Shown here one piece after another: positions 25,235 through 34,024 of a stretch of DNA of 64,000 nt. The position numbers were made by a program, and so were the translations under genes. How positions within the stretch are numbered: position 1 is the stretch's first letter; each line of letters starts with the position of its first letter. The notes under the pieces were generated by a model. The model worked only from the letters and a program-made list of their open reading frames with translations. It searched no databases and had not been told where the DNA came from. Source of the DNA: Pelatocladus maniniholoensis HA4357-MV3 (GTDB lineage Bacteria; Cyanobacteriota; Cyanobacteriia; Cyanobacteriales; Nostocaceae); NCBI GenBank assembly GCA_019359115.1, contig JAHHHW010000085.1, positions 119,134-183,133 of the forward strand, read 5' to 3'.

Positions 25235-28204
25235 TCACTTCGTTTCCATCCAATTATCGCCAGCACGTACATCTACAACTAGGGGAACACTTAACTGCAC
25301 AGCATTTTCCATCGCTGACTTAATTTGGATTTGTAATTCTTCCCATTCTTGTGGAGGAATCTCAAATACTAATTCATCGTGAACTTGCAGTAATAATCGT
25401 GCTTGGTAATTTTGCAAAATTTCATGCAGCCTCACCATCGCAATTTTGATGATATCAGCACTAGATCCTTGAATTGGGGCGTTAGCAGCAGAACGTAATA
25501 AACCAGTATCGTAATTACCTAAGTTTTTAAGTTTACCTAAATCAATATCTTTCTGGTTGCTGCCTTTTAATTGACGTAAGCTATTGGTGGTAAATTCAAA
25601 ATAACGACGCCTACCAAGAATTGTTTCTACATAACCTTGAGCGATCGCTTGTTTTTTTAATCCTTCTAAATATTCAAATATTTTTGGATAACGTTTGCTA
25701 AATCGCTTGATAAATTCGTTAGCAAGGTTTCTATCCACACCTGTTGAACGGGAAAACCTCAGTGAACCCATACCATAAATCACGCCAAAGTTGATAGTTT
25801 TCGCTACCCTTCTTTCATCTGATGTTATATCTTCTTTTTCAAACATCAGTCTCGCAGTAACAGTATGAATATCTTCATTATTTTGATAAGCTTCAACTAA
25901 TACTGGCTCTTGACTCAAATGAGTAAGAATTCTTAACTCTATCTGGGAGTAATCAGCAGCAACCATTAACCAACCAGATTCTGGTAGAAACGCCTTACGA
26001 ATTTGACGACTAAAAGCAGTCCGAATCGGGATATTTTGTAAATTTGGATTAGAAGAAGATAGTCTACCTGTTGATGTTGCTGCTTGATTAAAATCGGTAT
26101 GGACTCGCTTTGTATCTGCACGCACTAACGCTGGTAAAGCATCCACATAAGTAGACTTTAATTTTGCCAGAGTCCTATATTCAATAATGGCATCAATAAT
26201 ACCTGTAGTATCTACCTCTCGTAATCTTTCTAGGGTAGCTGCGTCTGTGGAATATCCTGTTTTAATTTTGCGGGAATATTTAGTGCTTAATCCTGATTTT
26301 TCAAACAATATTTGACTCAATTGTTTGGGAGAACCCAAATTGAATTTTTCTCCGGCTATCTCATAAGCTTGTTGTTCCAGTTTTGCTAAATCTGTTTCTA
26401 ATTGTTGTGAAAGTTCGTTTAAATAAGCTGTATTGATATGAATACCATTGTATTCCATGTCTGCCAAAACAGCTTCTAATGGTTGTTCTACATTCATTAA
26501 TAGCTGATGTAATGCTGGAATTTTATCCAGTTCTGCACGCAATTTTGGTACTAGTTGGAATGTCGCCCAAACTTGCAAACCACAGTAGTCAGCTATCTTA
26601 TTAATCTCAATATCAGCAATCGTTTTTCCCTTGGGAACTACATCTAGATAATTTTTTATCGTCAATCCTAAATGTTTTTGAGTCAAGTCACTTAAATTAT
26701 GACTACTATCAGGATTGAGGACATAACTAGCTAACATGGGGTCAAATACCACCCCAGCTAACTTAATTCCTTGGCACTTGAAAACTAAGCGATCAAATTT
26801 AGCATTTTGAAAAGTTTTGGGATAATTAATACTTTCAAAAATTGGGCTTAGGGCTTGTAGTGCAATTTCTTTATTTAAGTTTTCTCCAATTTGATGATTT
26901 AAGGGAATATAAGCTATTTCATCTGAGTTGGTTCCCCAACAACAACCAATTCCTACTAATTCTGCATCGCGTGGTTCTAGATCATTAGTTTCAGTATCCC
27001 AAGCTATGGGTAAATTTGCGTCAGTAAATTCTTTTAATAAGTTTATTAATTCAGTTAGCTTTGCTTCTGTATCAATGATGCGTGGTTGAATTATCGAAGT
27101 ATTTTGTTGCTGTTGAACTTGTTCTGTTTCAGCAGCGCTGAAAAACCACAAATCTTCATCATCTGTAGAAACGCGTTCGCTTTTAGCGTTCCCGTAGGGT
27201 AATTCCACGTCTCTATCTTCTGTTTCTATGACTGATGTTTCTGTAACATTACCACCAAACTTTTTCTGGAGTTGGTTAATTTTTCCTAGAAAATATTTAA
27301 ATTCTAAGTTTTCTAATATAGGTGTCAGAACATTACTATCAAAGCCTTTTAATTTACAATCTTCTAAATTAATATCAAGAGGTACATCAAGAACGATCGC
27401 AGCTAAGAATCGAGATTTTTCGGCATCTTCTTTACCTAATTCTAATTTTTTCTGAGTTGCGCCTTTAATTTCACTCAAAGAAGCGTAAATTTGCTCAAGG
27501 GAACCGTAGGTATTTAGCAATTGAACTGCTGTTTTTTCACCTATTCCCTTGACTCCAGGAATATTATCTGATTTGTCACCACAAAGAGCTTTATAATCAA
27601 TCACTTGTGATGGCAAAATGCCAAGTTTTTGTTTAACTTCTTCTGGTCCAAATTCGCTGATCCCGTTTGTAGATGTAGAGCGCTTCAGCGCATCTGGACT
27701 AAAATACAAAACGCTAATTTCTTTTTCAGGATCGATGAGTTGAAATAAATCGCGATCGCCTGTGAGAATCTTGACTTGATATCCCGTAGCAGTTGCTTTT
27801 TGTGCTATTGTTCCCAGCACATCATCCGCTTCGTAACCAGGAGCGGTGAGAATTTTCAGATTGAATCCATCCAGCAACTCATGTAAGTTTTTTAGATCGG
27901 GAACAAAATCTTCTGGTGTACCTGGGCGATCAGCTTTATAGGTATCATCGGCTTCGTGGCGGAAAGTTGGCAAGCCTAAATCAAAAGCCACTGCAATTGC
28001 TTGTGGCTGTTGCACTGTCATTACTTCTAACAGACACTTTAAAAAACCAAAACATACGCTGGTAGGAGTTCCGGTTTTGGTTCGCAGTCCACCGTCTCTT
28101 CCTTTAGCGAAAGCGAAGTAAGAACGGAATGCCAAAGAGTGTCCATCTATCAAAATGAAGGTGGGACGTGTTGTGATTGAATTGGAGGGTGTTGTTTGGG
28201 ACAT
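25235..28204 (-). CDS. polA: DNA polymerase I
   Basis: 989 aa. The 5'-3' exonuclease domain covers residues 14-300 (ILIDGHSLAFRSYFA; GYEADDVLGT; GDKSDNIPGVKGIGEKTA). The 3'-5' exonuclease-type domain covers 375-560: ExoI WDTET with D403 and E405, ExoII NAKFD; at the ExoIII position Y540 is followed by CGLQ, so the catalytic Asp is Gln544. The polymerase domain follows with motif A DYSQIELRIL, the O-helix KTINFGVIYGMG and motif C VHDELVFE. The linker 332-349 is encoded by a dispersed repeat (see 27164). It fills gaps and removes RNA primers in replication and repair. Confidence 0.96.
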   Translation of the reverse strand: MSQTTPSNSITTRPTFILIDGHSLAFRSYFAFAKGRDGGLRTKTGTPTSVCFGFLKCLLEVMTVQQPQAIAVAFDLGLPTFRHEADDTYKADRPGTPEDFVPDLKNLHELLDGFNLKILTAPGYEADDVLGTIAQKATATGYQVKILTGDRDLFQLIDPEKEISVLYFSPDALKRSTSTNGISEFGPEEVKQKLGILPSQVIDYKALCGDKSDNIPGVKGIGEKTAVQLLNTYGSLEQIYASLSEIKGATQKKLELGKEDAEKSRFLAAIVLDVPLDINLEDCKLKGFDSNVLTPILENLEFKYFLGKINQLQKKFGGNVTETSVIETEDRDVELPYGNAKSERVSTDDEDLWFFSAAETEQVQQQQNTSIIQPRIIDTEAKLTELINLLKEFTDANLPIAWDTETNDLEPRDAELVGIGCCWGTNSDEIAYIPLNHQIGENLNKEIALQALSPIFESINYPKTFQNAKFDRLVFKCQGIKLAGVVFDPMLASYVLNPDSSHNLSDLTQKHLGLTIKNYLDVVPKGKTIADIEINKIADYCGLQVWATFQLVPKLRAELDKIPALHQLLMNVEQPLEAVLADMEYNGIHINTAYLNELSQQLETDLAKLEQQAYEIAGEKFNLGSPKQLSQILFEKSGLSTKYSRKIKTGYSTDAATLERLREVDTTGIIDAIIEYRTLAKLKSTYVDALPALVRADTKRVHTDFNQAATSTGRLSSSNPNLQNIPIRTAFSRQIRKAFLPESGWLMVAADYSQIELRILTHLSQEPVLVEAYQNNEDIHTVTARLMFEKEDITSDERRVAKTINFGVIYGMGSLRFSRSTGVDRNLANEFIKRFSKRYPKIFEYLEGLKKQAIAQGYVETILGRRRYFEFTTNSLRQLKGSNQKDIDLGKLKNLGNYDTGLLRSAANAPIQGSSADIIKIAMVRLHEILQNYQARLLLQVHDELVFEIPPQEWEELQIQIKSAMENAVQLSVPLVVDVRAGDNWMETK
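27164..27214. repeat. dispersed repeat within polA, translated in frame
   Basis: The plus strand reads TGTAGAAACGCGTTCGC, then TTTTAGCGTTCCCGTAGGG, then a CACGTCTCT end. It resembles the intergenic GTAGAGACG/CGTCTCTAC family of cyanobacterial repeats. Within polA it encodes the segment VELPYGNAKSERVSTDD between the two exonuclease domains without breaking the frame. Confidence 0.55.
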
Positions 28205-28326
28205 AAAATTATTTTAGTCAGCAGCTTTGATTGCTTTATCTCACCAGTAGGAGGATTTCAGATGATTTCTTAACCAGAGACTGATAATCTCTTACTGGGA
28301 CTTTACAGTTATTGCTCACCAAATTT

Positions 28327-29205
28327 ATGCAAGAAGCATCTGCTACTCAATTAAAATCAGCTGCTGTTGCGGGTATGGCTACAAAAGAAATTAAACTGCT
28401 GGTTCTAGATATAGATGGAACTATTGCCGGCGAATCTAACAATATCAATGAACCAGTCAAGGAAGCAATCACTGCGGCAAAAGCACAAGGGATTCAAGTC
28501 GCGATCGCCACTGGTAGAATGTTCCGTTCTGCTTTGCGCTTCCATCAAGATATTGGTTCTACTCTGCCTTTAATAGCCTATCAAGGAGCTTGGATACAAG
28601 ACCCAGCCTCTCAACAGATGCACCAACATTTGTCTGTTTCTAGGGAAATGGCTCATCGGCTATTAGACTATTTTGAACAACCAGAATTGCGATCGCTTTT
28701 ATCTGTTCATTTTTACGTCAACGATCAACTTTACGTCCGCGAAATCACAACCGAAACTCAACTCTATTCACAACGTTCTGCTATTCAACCCGTTGCAGTC
28801 GGTGATTTACGTCAAATTTTAACCGATAATGAACCAACAAAAATTCTGGCTTTGTGCGACGACAAAGACATTATTGATAACTTATTAGGTTCTTTACGCC
28901 TTCAATATACTCCTGCGGAGTTATATTTGACAAAATCCGTTGCCACGTTTTTTGAAGCGACTCATCCTTTTGCGAATAAAGGCATGGCTGTGCGTTACCT
29001 AGCTGAAGAATTGCTAGGATTACAACCTAGTGACGTCATGACTATTGGTGATAACTTTAATGATTTAGAAATGTTAGAGTATGCTGGTATTAGTATCGCT
29101 ATGGGTAATGCACCACCCCAAATACAGGCGATCGCTAGCTGGATAGCTCCCACTATTGACCAAGATGGGGCAGCAGTGGCAATAGAAAAGTTTTTGCTAT
29201 CGTAG
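28327..29205 (+). CDS. Cof-type HAD-superfamily phosphatase
   Basis: 292 aa from ATG 28327. A TTG at 28312 or the ATG at 28375 (MATKEIKLLV) are alternatives; none has a strong ribosome site. Motif I is LDIDGT (nucleophile Asp and acid/base Asp), motif II IATGRM, motif III lysine in the KSVATFFEATHPFANKGMAV region, and motif IV GDNFNDLEML. A C2B cap lies between motifs II and III. Such proteins dephosphorylate sugar phosphates or nucleotide cofactors; the substrate is unknown. Divergent from polA. Confidence 0.88.
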   Translation: MQEASATQLKSAAVAGMATKEIKLLVLDIDGTIAGESNNINEPVKEAITAAKAQGIQVAIATGRMFRSALRFHQDIGSTLPLIAYQGAWIQDPASQQMHQHLSVSREMAHRLLDYFEQPELRSLLSVHFYVNDQLYVREITTETQLYSQRSAIQPVAVGDLRQILTDNEPTKILALCDDKDIIDNLLGSLRLQYTPAELYLTKSVATFFEATHPFANKGMAVRYLAEELLGLQPSDVMTIGDNFNDLEMLEYAGISIAMGNAPPQIQAIASWIAPTIDQDGAAVAIEKFLLS

Positions 29206-29508
29206 TAGTTGTTTGGTTGGAATCACCTACTACTGTAGGGGCGAACAGCCGTACTCTGCCTTGAAGCAGCGCAAACCGCGTTTACGCCCCTACTCACAAA
29301 ATACTAAAAAATCAGAAAGGGTGCCGACGACTGGCCGTGTTTCGTCTCGGCACCCTTGCTGGTTCGCTCCTCACACACCAGCTAATATATCTTAGGTGAT
29401 TAAGCCAGTCAATACTTGTTACAAAAGTTTTGATTTCTTTCATTTTTAGGTTTTTTTGATGTTTGTTGGTAGTTGTTTGTTGTTTGTTACTTCCAAACAA
29501 AATCAATT
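29206..29508. repeat. two palindromic elements in the spacer after the HAD gene
   Basis: GTAGGGGCG at 29235-29243 pairs with CGCCCCTAC at 29285-29293. A second hairpin (29318-29330 with 29342-29356, AGGGTGCCGA arms, 2-nt bulge) follows. Both belong to typical dispersed cyanobacterial hairpins; the first may end HAD transcription. The segment CTCCTCACACACC next to the second recalls the Yfr1 RNA, but the rest does not fit. Confidence 0.5.
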
Positions 29509-30354
29509 TCATAATTCATAAAGAGCAAAAATATTAAGCTTTTCTTCCAACAGTCGTCTTAAAACCGATTGAGTGGCTAAAACTAGACCCAGTCTAGCTT
29601 GGGCTAGTTCTGGTGAGTTGGCTTTTATTTCACCCCAAATCCGACAGTCGCGCCAGAAGTTTTCAAACGCTTGACTTAAAGCAAGCGCTACTTTTTCCCA
29701 TTTCACCAAAGCACTAGAGTCAGAACACTCCAATTCGTCAACTACTTTTACTAACTCATTTATCAAGCAAAGTTCAGTTGGGTGATGAAAACACAGTTCT
29801 TGCTGATTGTTAAGCCAAGGTATAGCTTTATCAGAAGTAATTAATCCCTCTTGCTCACCCAACCGCAGGAGTGAGCAACAGCGTACATGGGCATATTGAA
29901 CTGGGAATAGGGCATCAGGCATTGGGCATTGGTTATTCTCTGTCTCTCCTTTGTCCTTTGTCCTTTGTCCCCCTTGAAGAGGATAAGCTCCCCACCGACT
30001 CTCTGCAAGGCTTTGTAACCAGTCAGCCAACACAGGGTGAGCCAATTTTAAATGAATCCAACCAGGTGGAACTATTTGAATGCTGAAAACTCCAGCCGAG
30101 TTTGCCGATAAATGAGAAGCGATCGCATTGGCAATCTCCATCGACGGAATTTTCTCATATTTTGCCAGTTGTAGTGCTAACCCTGTGATGTAAAAAACCC
30201 GATTTTTATCTCTACCTTTAGAGAGAGGAAATTTTTGATTTATTGGGCATTCTCTTTTTATAGTCTTAGTATAAATACTTAGTTTTAACGTTATGTAACT
30301 GCACAAAAAACGCTTGATAGCTACATATCTACTTACTAGTGGCTTTTTATGCAC
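29509..30354 (-). CDS. core-less ArgS-like protein (Add-1 plus DALR anticodon-binding domains)
   Basis: 281 aa. Residues 50-118 resemble the arginyl-tRNA synthetase N-terminal additional domain: ITGLALQLAKYEKIP, IANAIASHL, and FSIQIVPPGWIHLKL against the family GPGFIN(I/L)xL. Residues 152-281 match the DALR anticodon-binding domain, entered by VQYAHVRCCSLLRL as in ArgS. The catalytic Rossmann core with HIGH is absent, so it cannot charge tRNA. Residues 126-151 (QGGQRTKDKGETENN and following) are encoded by tandem repeats inserted in frame. It may bind tRNA-Arg or have another role. The first 45 residues look unrelated to ArgS, so the start is uncertain. Confidence 0.75.
   Translation of the reverse strand: MHKKPLVSRYVAIKRFLCSYITLKLSIYTKTIKRECPINQKFPLSKGRDKNRVFYITGLALQLAKYEKIPSMEIANAIASHLSANSAGVFSIQIVPPGWIHLKLAHPVLADWLQSLAESRWGAYPLQGGQRTKDKGETENNQCPMPDALFPVQYAHVRCCSLLRLGEQEGLITSDKAIPWLNNQQELCFHHPTELCLINELVKVVDELECSDSSALVKWEKVALALSQAFENFWRDCRIWGEIKANSPELAQARLGLVLATQSVLRRLLEEKLNIFALYEL
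29902..29979. repeat. tandem short repeats inside the DALR gene
   Basis: GGGCAT and TTGTCCTTTGTCC heptamer-like units (29910-29973) of the STRR type lie inside the coding region and are translated as a polar linker without frame break. Confidence 0.7.
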
Positions 30355-30651
30355 TTATCATACAGGTGTTAGACATCTACTCAAAAACCATTAATTTTGT
30401 GTCATCTGTCTTTAGACTGAAGTTTAATTTAATCAAAGAAAAATTAGAAGAATGCAAATTTTTTTTGAAACTGAGTAAATTTTACTACCATCATTGTACA
30501 GTAGGAAGTATAACAAAAGAGTAGGAATTAAAATTCCTCTCTTTGCATGGCTGGCACTGTTTAGGTGTTAAGCCTAACCTGCCAACGAGAAGACACTCCT
30601 TGCACCTTGTTATGACCTCTTTTGTCTTCAGCCGAACGCTCTTTGTTACCT
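30355..30651. other. 297-bp spacer upstream of the Crp-type gene
   Basis: AT-rich from 30355 to about 30530, then more mixed. A short stem AGGTGTTA/TAACCT occurs near 30562-30580. No gene. It should carry the two divergent promoters. Confidence 0.4.
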
Positions 30652-31371
30652 ATGCAATCTCCATCCTCCTTTTCTGAGGCATCACGCCCTTTCTTAACTT
30701 GGCAACGCATTCTTGATTGGGCTCAAGAACACTACCGCTGCCGCACCTTTAGCAAAGATGAGCGCATTCCAGCCCGTCCTGGATTGTTGTATTTAGTGCA
30801 AAGGGGTGCAATCCGCATGGTAGGAACCGCCCAAGTGAGTGCAACAGCAAGTCAGTTAACGTCCCGACGCATCAACAGAACTCCAGAAGAAGCCTTCTTA
30901 GGATTTGTGGGTGCAGGACAGCCCTTTGAAATTGTTGCTCAATCACCATTCACGCTCCAGGCTTATGCCCATGTGGACCAAACTGCGGTGCTGTGGATGT
31001 ACTGGCACGATTTAGACAACTGGCCTCACTTCCGACGTGAAGTTATGGATGCCTTTAGGTATCAGCACCAGCGTAAACTGCTGTGGCTAAGTGCCTTAGG
31101 ACAACGTCGCACGATTGACCGACTCTTAGGATTCCTCACATTGTTGATTGAGGAATATGGAGAGCCAGCAATGAGTGAAACCGATCCAGAAGTGATTCGT
31201 GGCTATTGTCTACCTTTCCCCCTCACCCATGCCCAAATTGGCAGCGCCATTGGTTCGACTCGTGTTACCGTCACCCGTTTGATGGGCAAGTTGCGTCAGC
31301 GTGGCTTAATCCTCACCCAGGGAGATAATTTGATTTGCTTGCCAGCAGAATCGATTAACAGAGCCGGCTAA
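30652..31371 (+). CDS. Crp/Fnr-family transcriptional regulator
   Basis: 239 aa from ATG 30652; a TTG at 30622 would add 10 residues. The N-terminal cyclic-nucleotide-binding fold is poorly conserved in motif but of the right size. The C-terminal winged helix is clear: LTHAQIGSAIGSTRVTVTRLMGKLRQRGLI. The recognition helix STRVTVTRL is very close to that of NtcA, so the DNA site may resemble GTA-N8-TAC. The remainder is unlike NtcA and lacks its EITVALL region. Effector unknown. Its base composition is richer in GC than the neighbours. It converges with the binding-protein cluster. Confidence 0.85.
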   Translation: MQSPSSFSEASRPFLTWQRILDWAQEHYRCRTFSKDERIPARPGLLYLVQRGAIRMVGTAQVSATASQLTSRRINRTPEEAFLGFVGAGQPFEIVAQSPFTLQAYAHVDQTAVLWMYWHDLDNWPHFRREVMDAFRYQHQRKLLWLSALGQRRTIDRLLGFLTLLIEEYGEPAMSETDPEVIRGYCLPFPLTHAQIGSAIGSTRVTVTRLMGKLRQRGLILTQGDNLICLPAESINRAG

Positions 31372-31546
31372 AGCACAGTTGCCAAATTCTTTGATGAGAA
31401 GTCGCCCTACCAGATAGGAATAGCGTCCACCACCGCTATTCTGACGGGAAGGCGTAATCCTCTAAAAGAATAAAACCATCTCGATAGAGGGTTGTAGGGG
31501 TGTCTATTGGCAATCTTGCCACTTTGTAGTCTGTCTTTGACAGGTG

Positions 31547-32602
31547 TCAGCGAATTTTGACAAAGCCAGCTTGGGAAATCAATTCCTGTCCCTGCTCAGT
31601 CAGCAGCAAGTTGGCATAAGCGACACCCGCTTGCTGCTCGGTTTGATCATTCTGTTTGACCACCACAAACAGATTGCGGGTAATCGGATACTTTCCAGAT
31701 TGGAAAGCCTCAATGTTCAATTTGTTTCGTCTACCAGGACACTCAGAATGGAGGACAATGGGGTCTTGGTAGGGAGCAATATATTGCCCTTGCGTTCGCC
31801 CCAAAGGCAAGGGTTTAATTGAACATTGAGGAACAACTTCAGGGGCAGAAGCGTAATATATGCCACCAGGACTACTAGCCACTTTTTTTAGGGCTTGGGT
31901 GGTGGTGGAAACAAGCTCGACATTAGAGCTAAAATCTTGACCACCCAAGATGTCTTGGACAAATAATTCTACAGTCCCGCCATCACTGATGCGGCGAGAG
32001 TATGGCTTTATAGGGATATTAGACCCACCCACTTGACTCCAATTTGTGATTTTGCCTGTGTAAATAGACCGCAACTGTTCTACTGTCAGTCCTATGATAT
32101 TAATGTTAGGATTTACTGCTACTGCCAAGCCATCAATGGCTACAGGAATTTGTTGCAAAGTAAACCCACGCTGTTTAGCACGGTTCACTTCTTCATCTAG
32201 AATTGGTCGAGACGACTGGGCAAAAGCTAATTGACCATCAATTAATGCTTGGATACCCGTACTGGAACCAGGATTACCACTGATAGGTTCTACATAGCGC
32301 AAGCGAAACTCTGACCGTGCTGCTTGAATTACTGGATCAACATCTTTACGAACTGGCGCCCAAGAGGTACTACCTCCATAATTAAATAATCCTGTAGGGA
32401 CATTTTGAATAGAGGCAAAATTATTGCCACTTGATTTTGGCTGAGTGATATTGGGACTAGTAGAATTAATCGGTTGAGGTTTAGTGACTTGATTAAAGTT
32501 AAAACTCGTTTTTCTGGTAAACCACCAAAAGCCACCCCCAATCAATCCAACAGTTATTAATAAAGACAATATCAAAATAGGCGTTTCATTTTTTTGTGAC
32601 AT
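31547..32602 (-). CDS. membrane-anchored PstS-like binding protein, copy a
   Basis: 351 aa. The N-terminus MSQKNETPILILSLLITVGL is a membrane anchor or uncleaved signal shared with the next two genes. After a linker rich in N/P/S, the PstS-type domain begins LFNYGGSTSWAPVRKDVD and keeps GNPGSSTGIQALI and AFAQSSRPI, the motifs around the oxyanion site. No lipobox or ABC permease genes accompany it, so it is more likely a tethered sensor than a transporter component. It is the last gene of the minus-strand kinase cluster, 85 bp after copy b. Ligand (phosphate or another oxyanion) is inferred. Confidence 0.85.
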   Translation of the reverse strand: MSQKNETPILILSLLITVGLIGGGFWWFTRKTSFNFNQVTKPQPINSTSPNITQPKSSGNNFASIQNVPTGLFNYGGSTSWAPVRKDVDPVIQAARSEFRLRYVEPISGNPGSSTGIQALIDGQLAFAQSSRPILDEEVNRAKQRGFTLQQIPVAIDGLAVAVNPNINIIGLTVEQLRSIYTGKITNWSQVGGSNIPIKPYSRRISDGGTVELFVQDILGGQDFSSNVELVSTTTQALKKVASSPGGIYYASAPEVVPQCSIKPLPLGRTQGQYIAPYQDPIVLHSECPGRRNKLNIEAFQSGKYPITRNLFVVVKQNDQTEQQAGVAYANLLLTEQGQELISQAGFVKIR

Positions 32603-32687
32603 AGTAATTTAGCTATTGATAGTTAGTAGTTGGTAGCTGTTCATTCTCAACAACAAACAACTACCAACAAACAACAAATTAAATAAA

Positions 32688-33722
32688 TTATCTAATCCTG
32701 ACAAATCCAGTTTTAGCAATTAATTCTTGACCTTGGTTTGTCAGCAGCAGGCTAGCATAGATTTCTCCTGCTTGCTGATCAGTTTGATTGTTTTGTTTGA
32801 CAATCACAAATAAACGTCTGGTAATGGGATATTCACCACTCGAAAAGGCAGATGCATTCAGTTGGTTGCGCTGTTGTGGACACTGTTGCAGAGAAATAAA
32901 TGGTTCTTTGTAGGGTGGAACAAATTTATTTGCTGTTTTTCCTAACGGTAAAGGTTTAACACTACATTGTCCGACTACTTCTGGCGCTGAAGCGTAATAC
33001 ATACCACCTGGATTTTTTGCTATTTCTTTTAAAGCTTCTGTGGTAGTTGGAATAAATTGAACGTTCGCACCAAATTTTTCTCCTTCTAAAACATTCTGAT
33101 CAAAAAATTCGACCGTACCTCCTTCTTCCAAACGGCGGGAGTAAGGCGTAATCTCTAAATTTGGCCCACCCACTTGTTCCCAATTGGTGATCTTGCCAAT
33201 GTATATATCTTTGAGTTGGTTAACAGTTAAACCAGAAATATTGAGATTAGGATTTACTGCGATCGCAATACCATCAATTGCTACTGGAATTTCTTTTAAT
33301 TTAAAACCTCGTTGCTGTGCTTTTTGGTATTCTTCGTCTTTTATTGGACGTGATGATTGAGAAAAAGCTAGCTGATTATCTAAAAGCATTTTTATCCCAG
33401 TTCCAGAACCTGGGGCGCCTATAGTTGGATCAGTATAGCGTAGTTGAAATTGCGGAAATACAGTTTGGATTGCTGTATCAACATTGTTACGAATTGGCGC
33501 CCAAGTGGTGCTACCACCATAGTTAAACAATCCAGAGGGAATATTTGGTAATTGTGCAAAAGTCTCAGTAGTAGGCTGTTTAATAGGTTCAGGTAAATTA
33601 TTTTTAGCATTAAAGAATCTAATTTTTGAACTATTCGCTAACCATAAAAAGACACCACCTACTAGCCCTAGCGTAACTACTAGAGTCAAAAGCAAAACAG
33701 TGGTTTCATTTTTTTGAGACAT
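32688..33722 (-). CDS. membrane-anchored PstS-like binding protein, copy b
   Basis: 344 aa, a tandem paralog of copy a. The anchor reads MSQKNETTVLLLTLVVTLGL; the domain begins LFNYGGSTTWAPIRNNVD and holds GAPGSGTGIKMLL and AFSQSSRPI. The two copies align from end to end, including YYASAPEVV and the C-terminal LLLTNQGQELIAKTGFVRIR against LLLTEQGQELISQAGFVKIR. Its DNA is more AT-rich than that of copy a. It is separated from the upstream LivK-like gene by 302 bp that contain a MITE (33878-34000). Confidence 0.85.
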   Translation of the reverse strand: MSQKNETTVLLLTLVVTLGLVGGVFLWLANSSKIRFFNAKNNLPEPIKQPTTETFAQLPNIPSGLFNYGGSTTWAPIRNNVDTAIQTVFPQFQLRYTDPTIGAPGSGTGIKMLLDNQLAFSQSSRPIKDEEYQKAQQRGFKLKEIPVAIDGIAIAVNPNLNISGLTVNQLKDIYIGKITNWEQVGGPNLEITPYSRRLEEGGTVEFFDQNVLEGEKFGANVQFIPTTTEALKEIAKNPGGMYYASAPEVVGQCSVKPLPLGKTANKFVPPYKEPFISLQQCPQQRNQLNASAFSSGEYPITRRLFVIVKQNNQTDQQAGEIYASLLLTNQGQELIAKTGFVRIR

Positions 33723-33877
33723 GATAAATTTTTAGTTATTGCTCTTAAAGCAAATTCTCACTTTAATCTAAATCGATCCAGGTTAAGATTTGGTTAATTA
33801 TCGAGAAATCAGGAGAAAATTCAGTTACGAGTGTAGACGCATAGCAGATTGTCACAGGCTGCAACTAGCTGATAAGT

Positions 33878-34000
33878 CAATACGGTTGGTGTTAAGGATT
33901 TTTAGTATAAAAATTTGGTCTGTAGAGACGCGAAATTACCCTGTGGGATCTTGCTACACGTCTGGTACAAAGGATTGTGGGCTTAACACCAAGCGTATTG
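33878..34000. mobile_element. MITE-like element with 10-bp target duplication
   Basis: A 123-bp unit. Its ends, CAATACGGTTGGTGTTAAG (33878-33896) and CTTAACACCAAGCGTATTG (33982-34000), are inverted repeats with 18 of 19 positions matched. Immediately outside, GCTGATAAGT occurs at 33868-33877 and again at 34001-34010, a direct repeat expected of target-site duplication. There is no coding capacity. It sits between the LivK-like gene and PstS-like copy b and may affect their cotranscription. Confidence 0.85.
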
Positions 34001-34024
34001 GCTGATAAGTGATAACTGTAATTT

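Noticed and set aside
29318..29395. Yfr1-like small RNA (CTCCTCACACACC after a hairpin)
   Set aside because: The conserved unpaired core is similar, but there is no 3' terminator hairpin with T-run after it, and the preceding hairpin belongs to a common dispersed repeat.
31547..33722. A phosphate ABC transporter operon (pst)
   Set aside because: No PstC, PstA or PstB genes are adjacent; the binding proteins carry a non-lipoprotein anchor and lie with a kinase gene.
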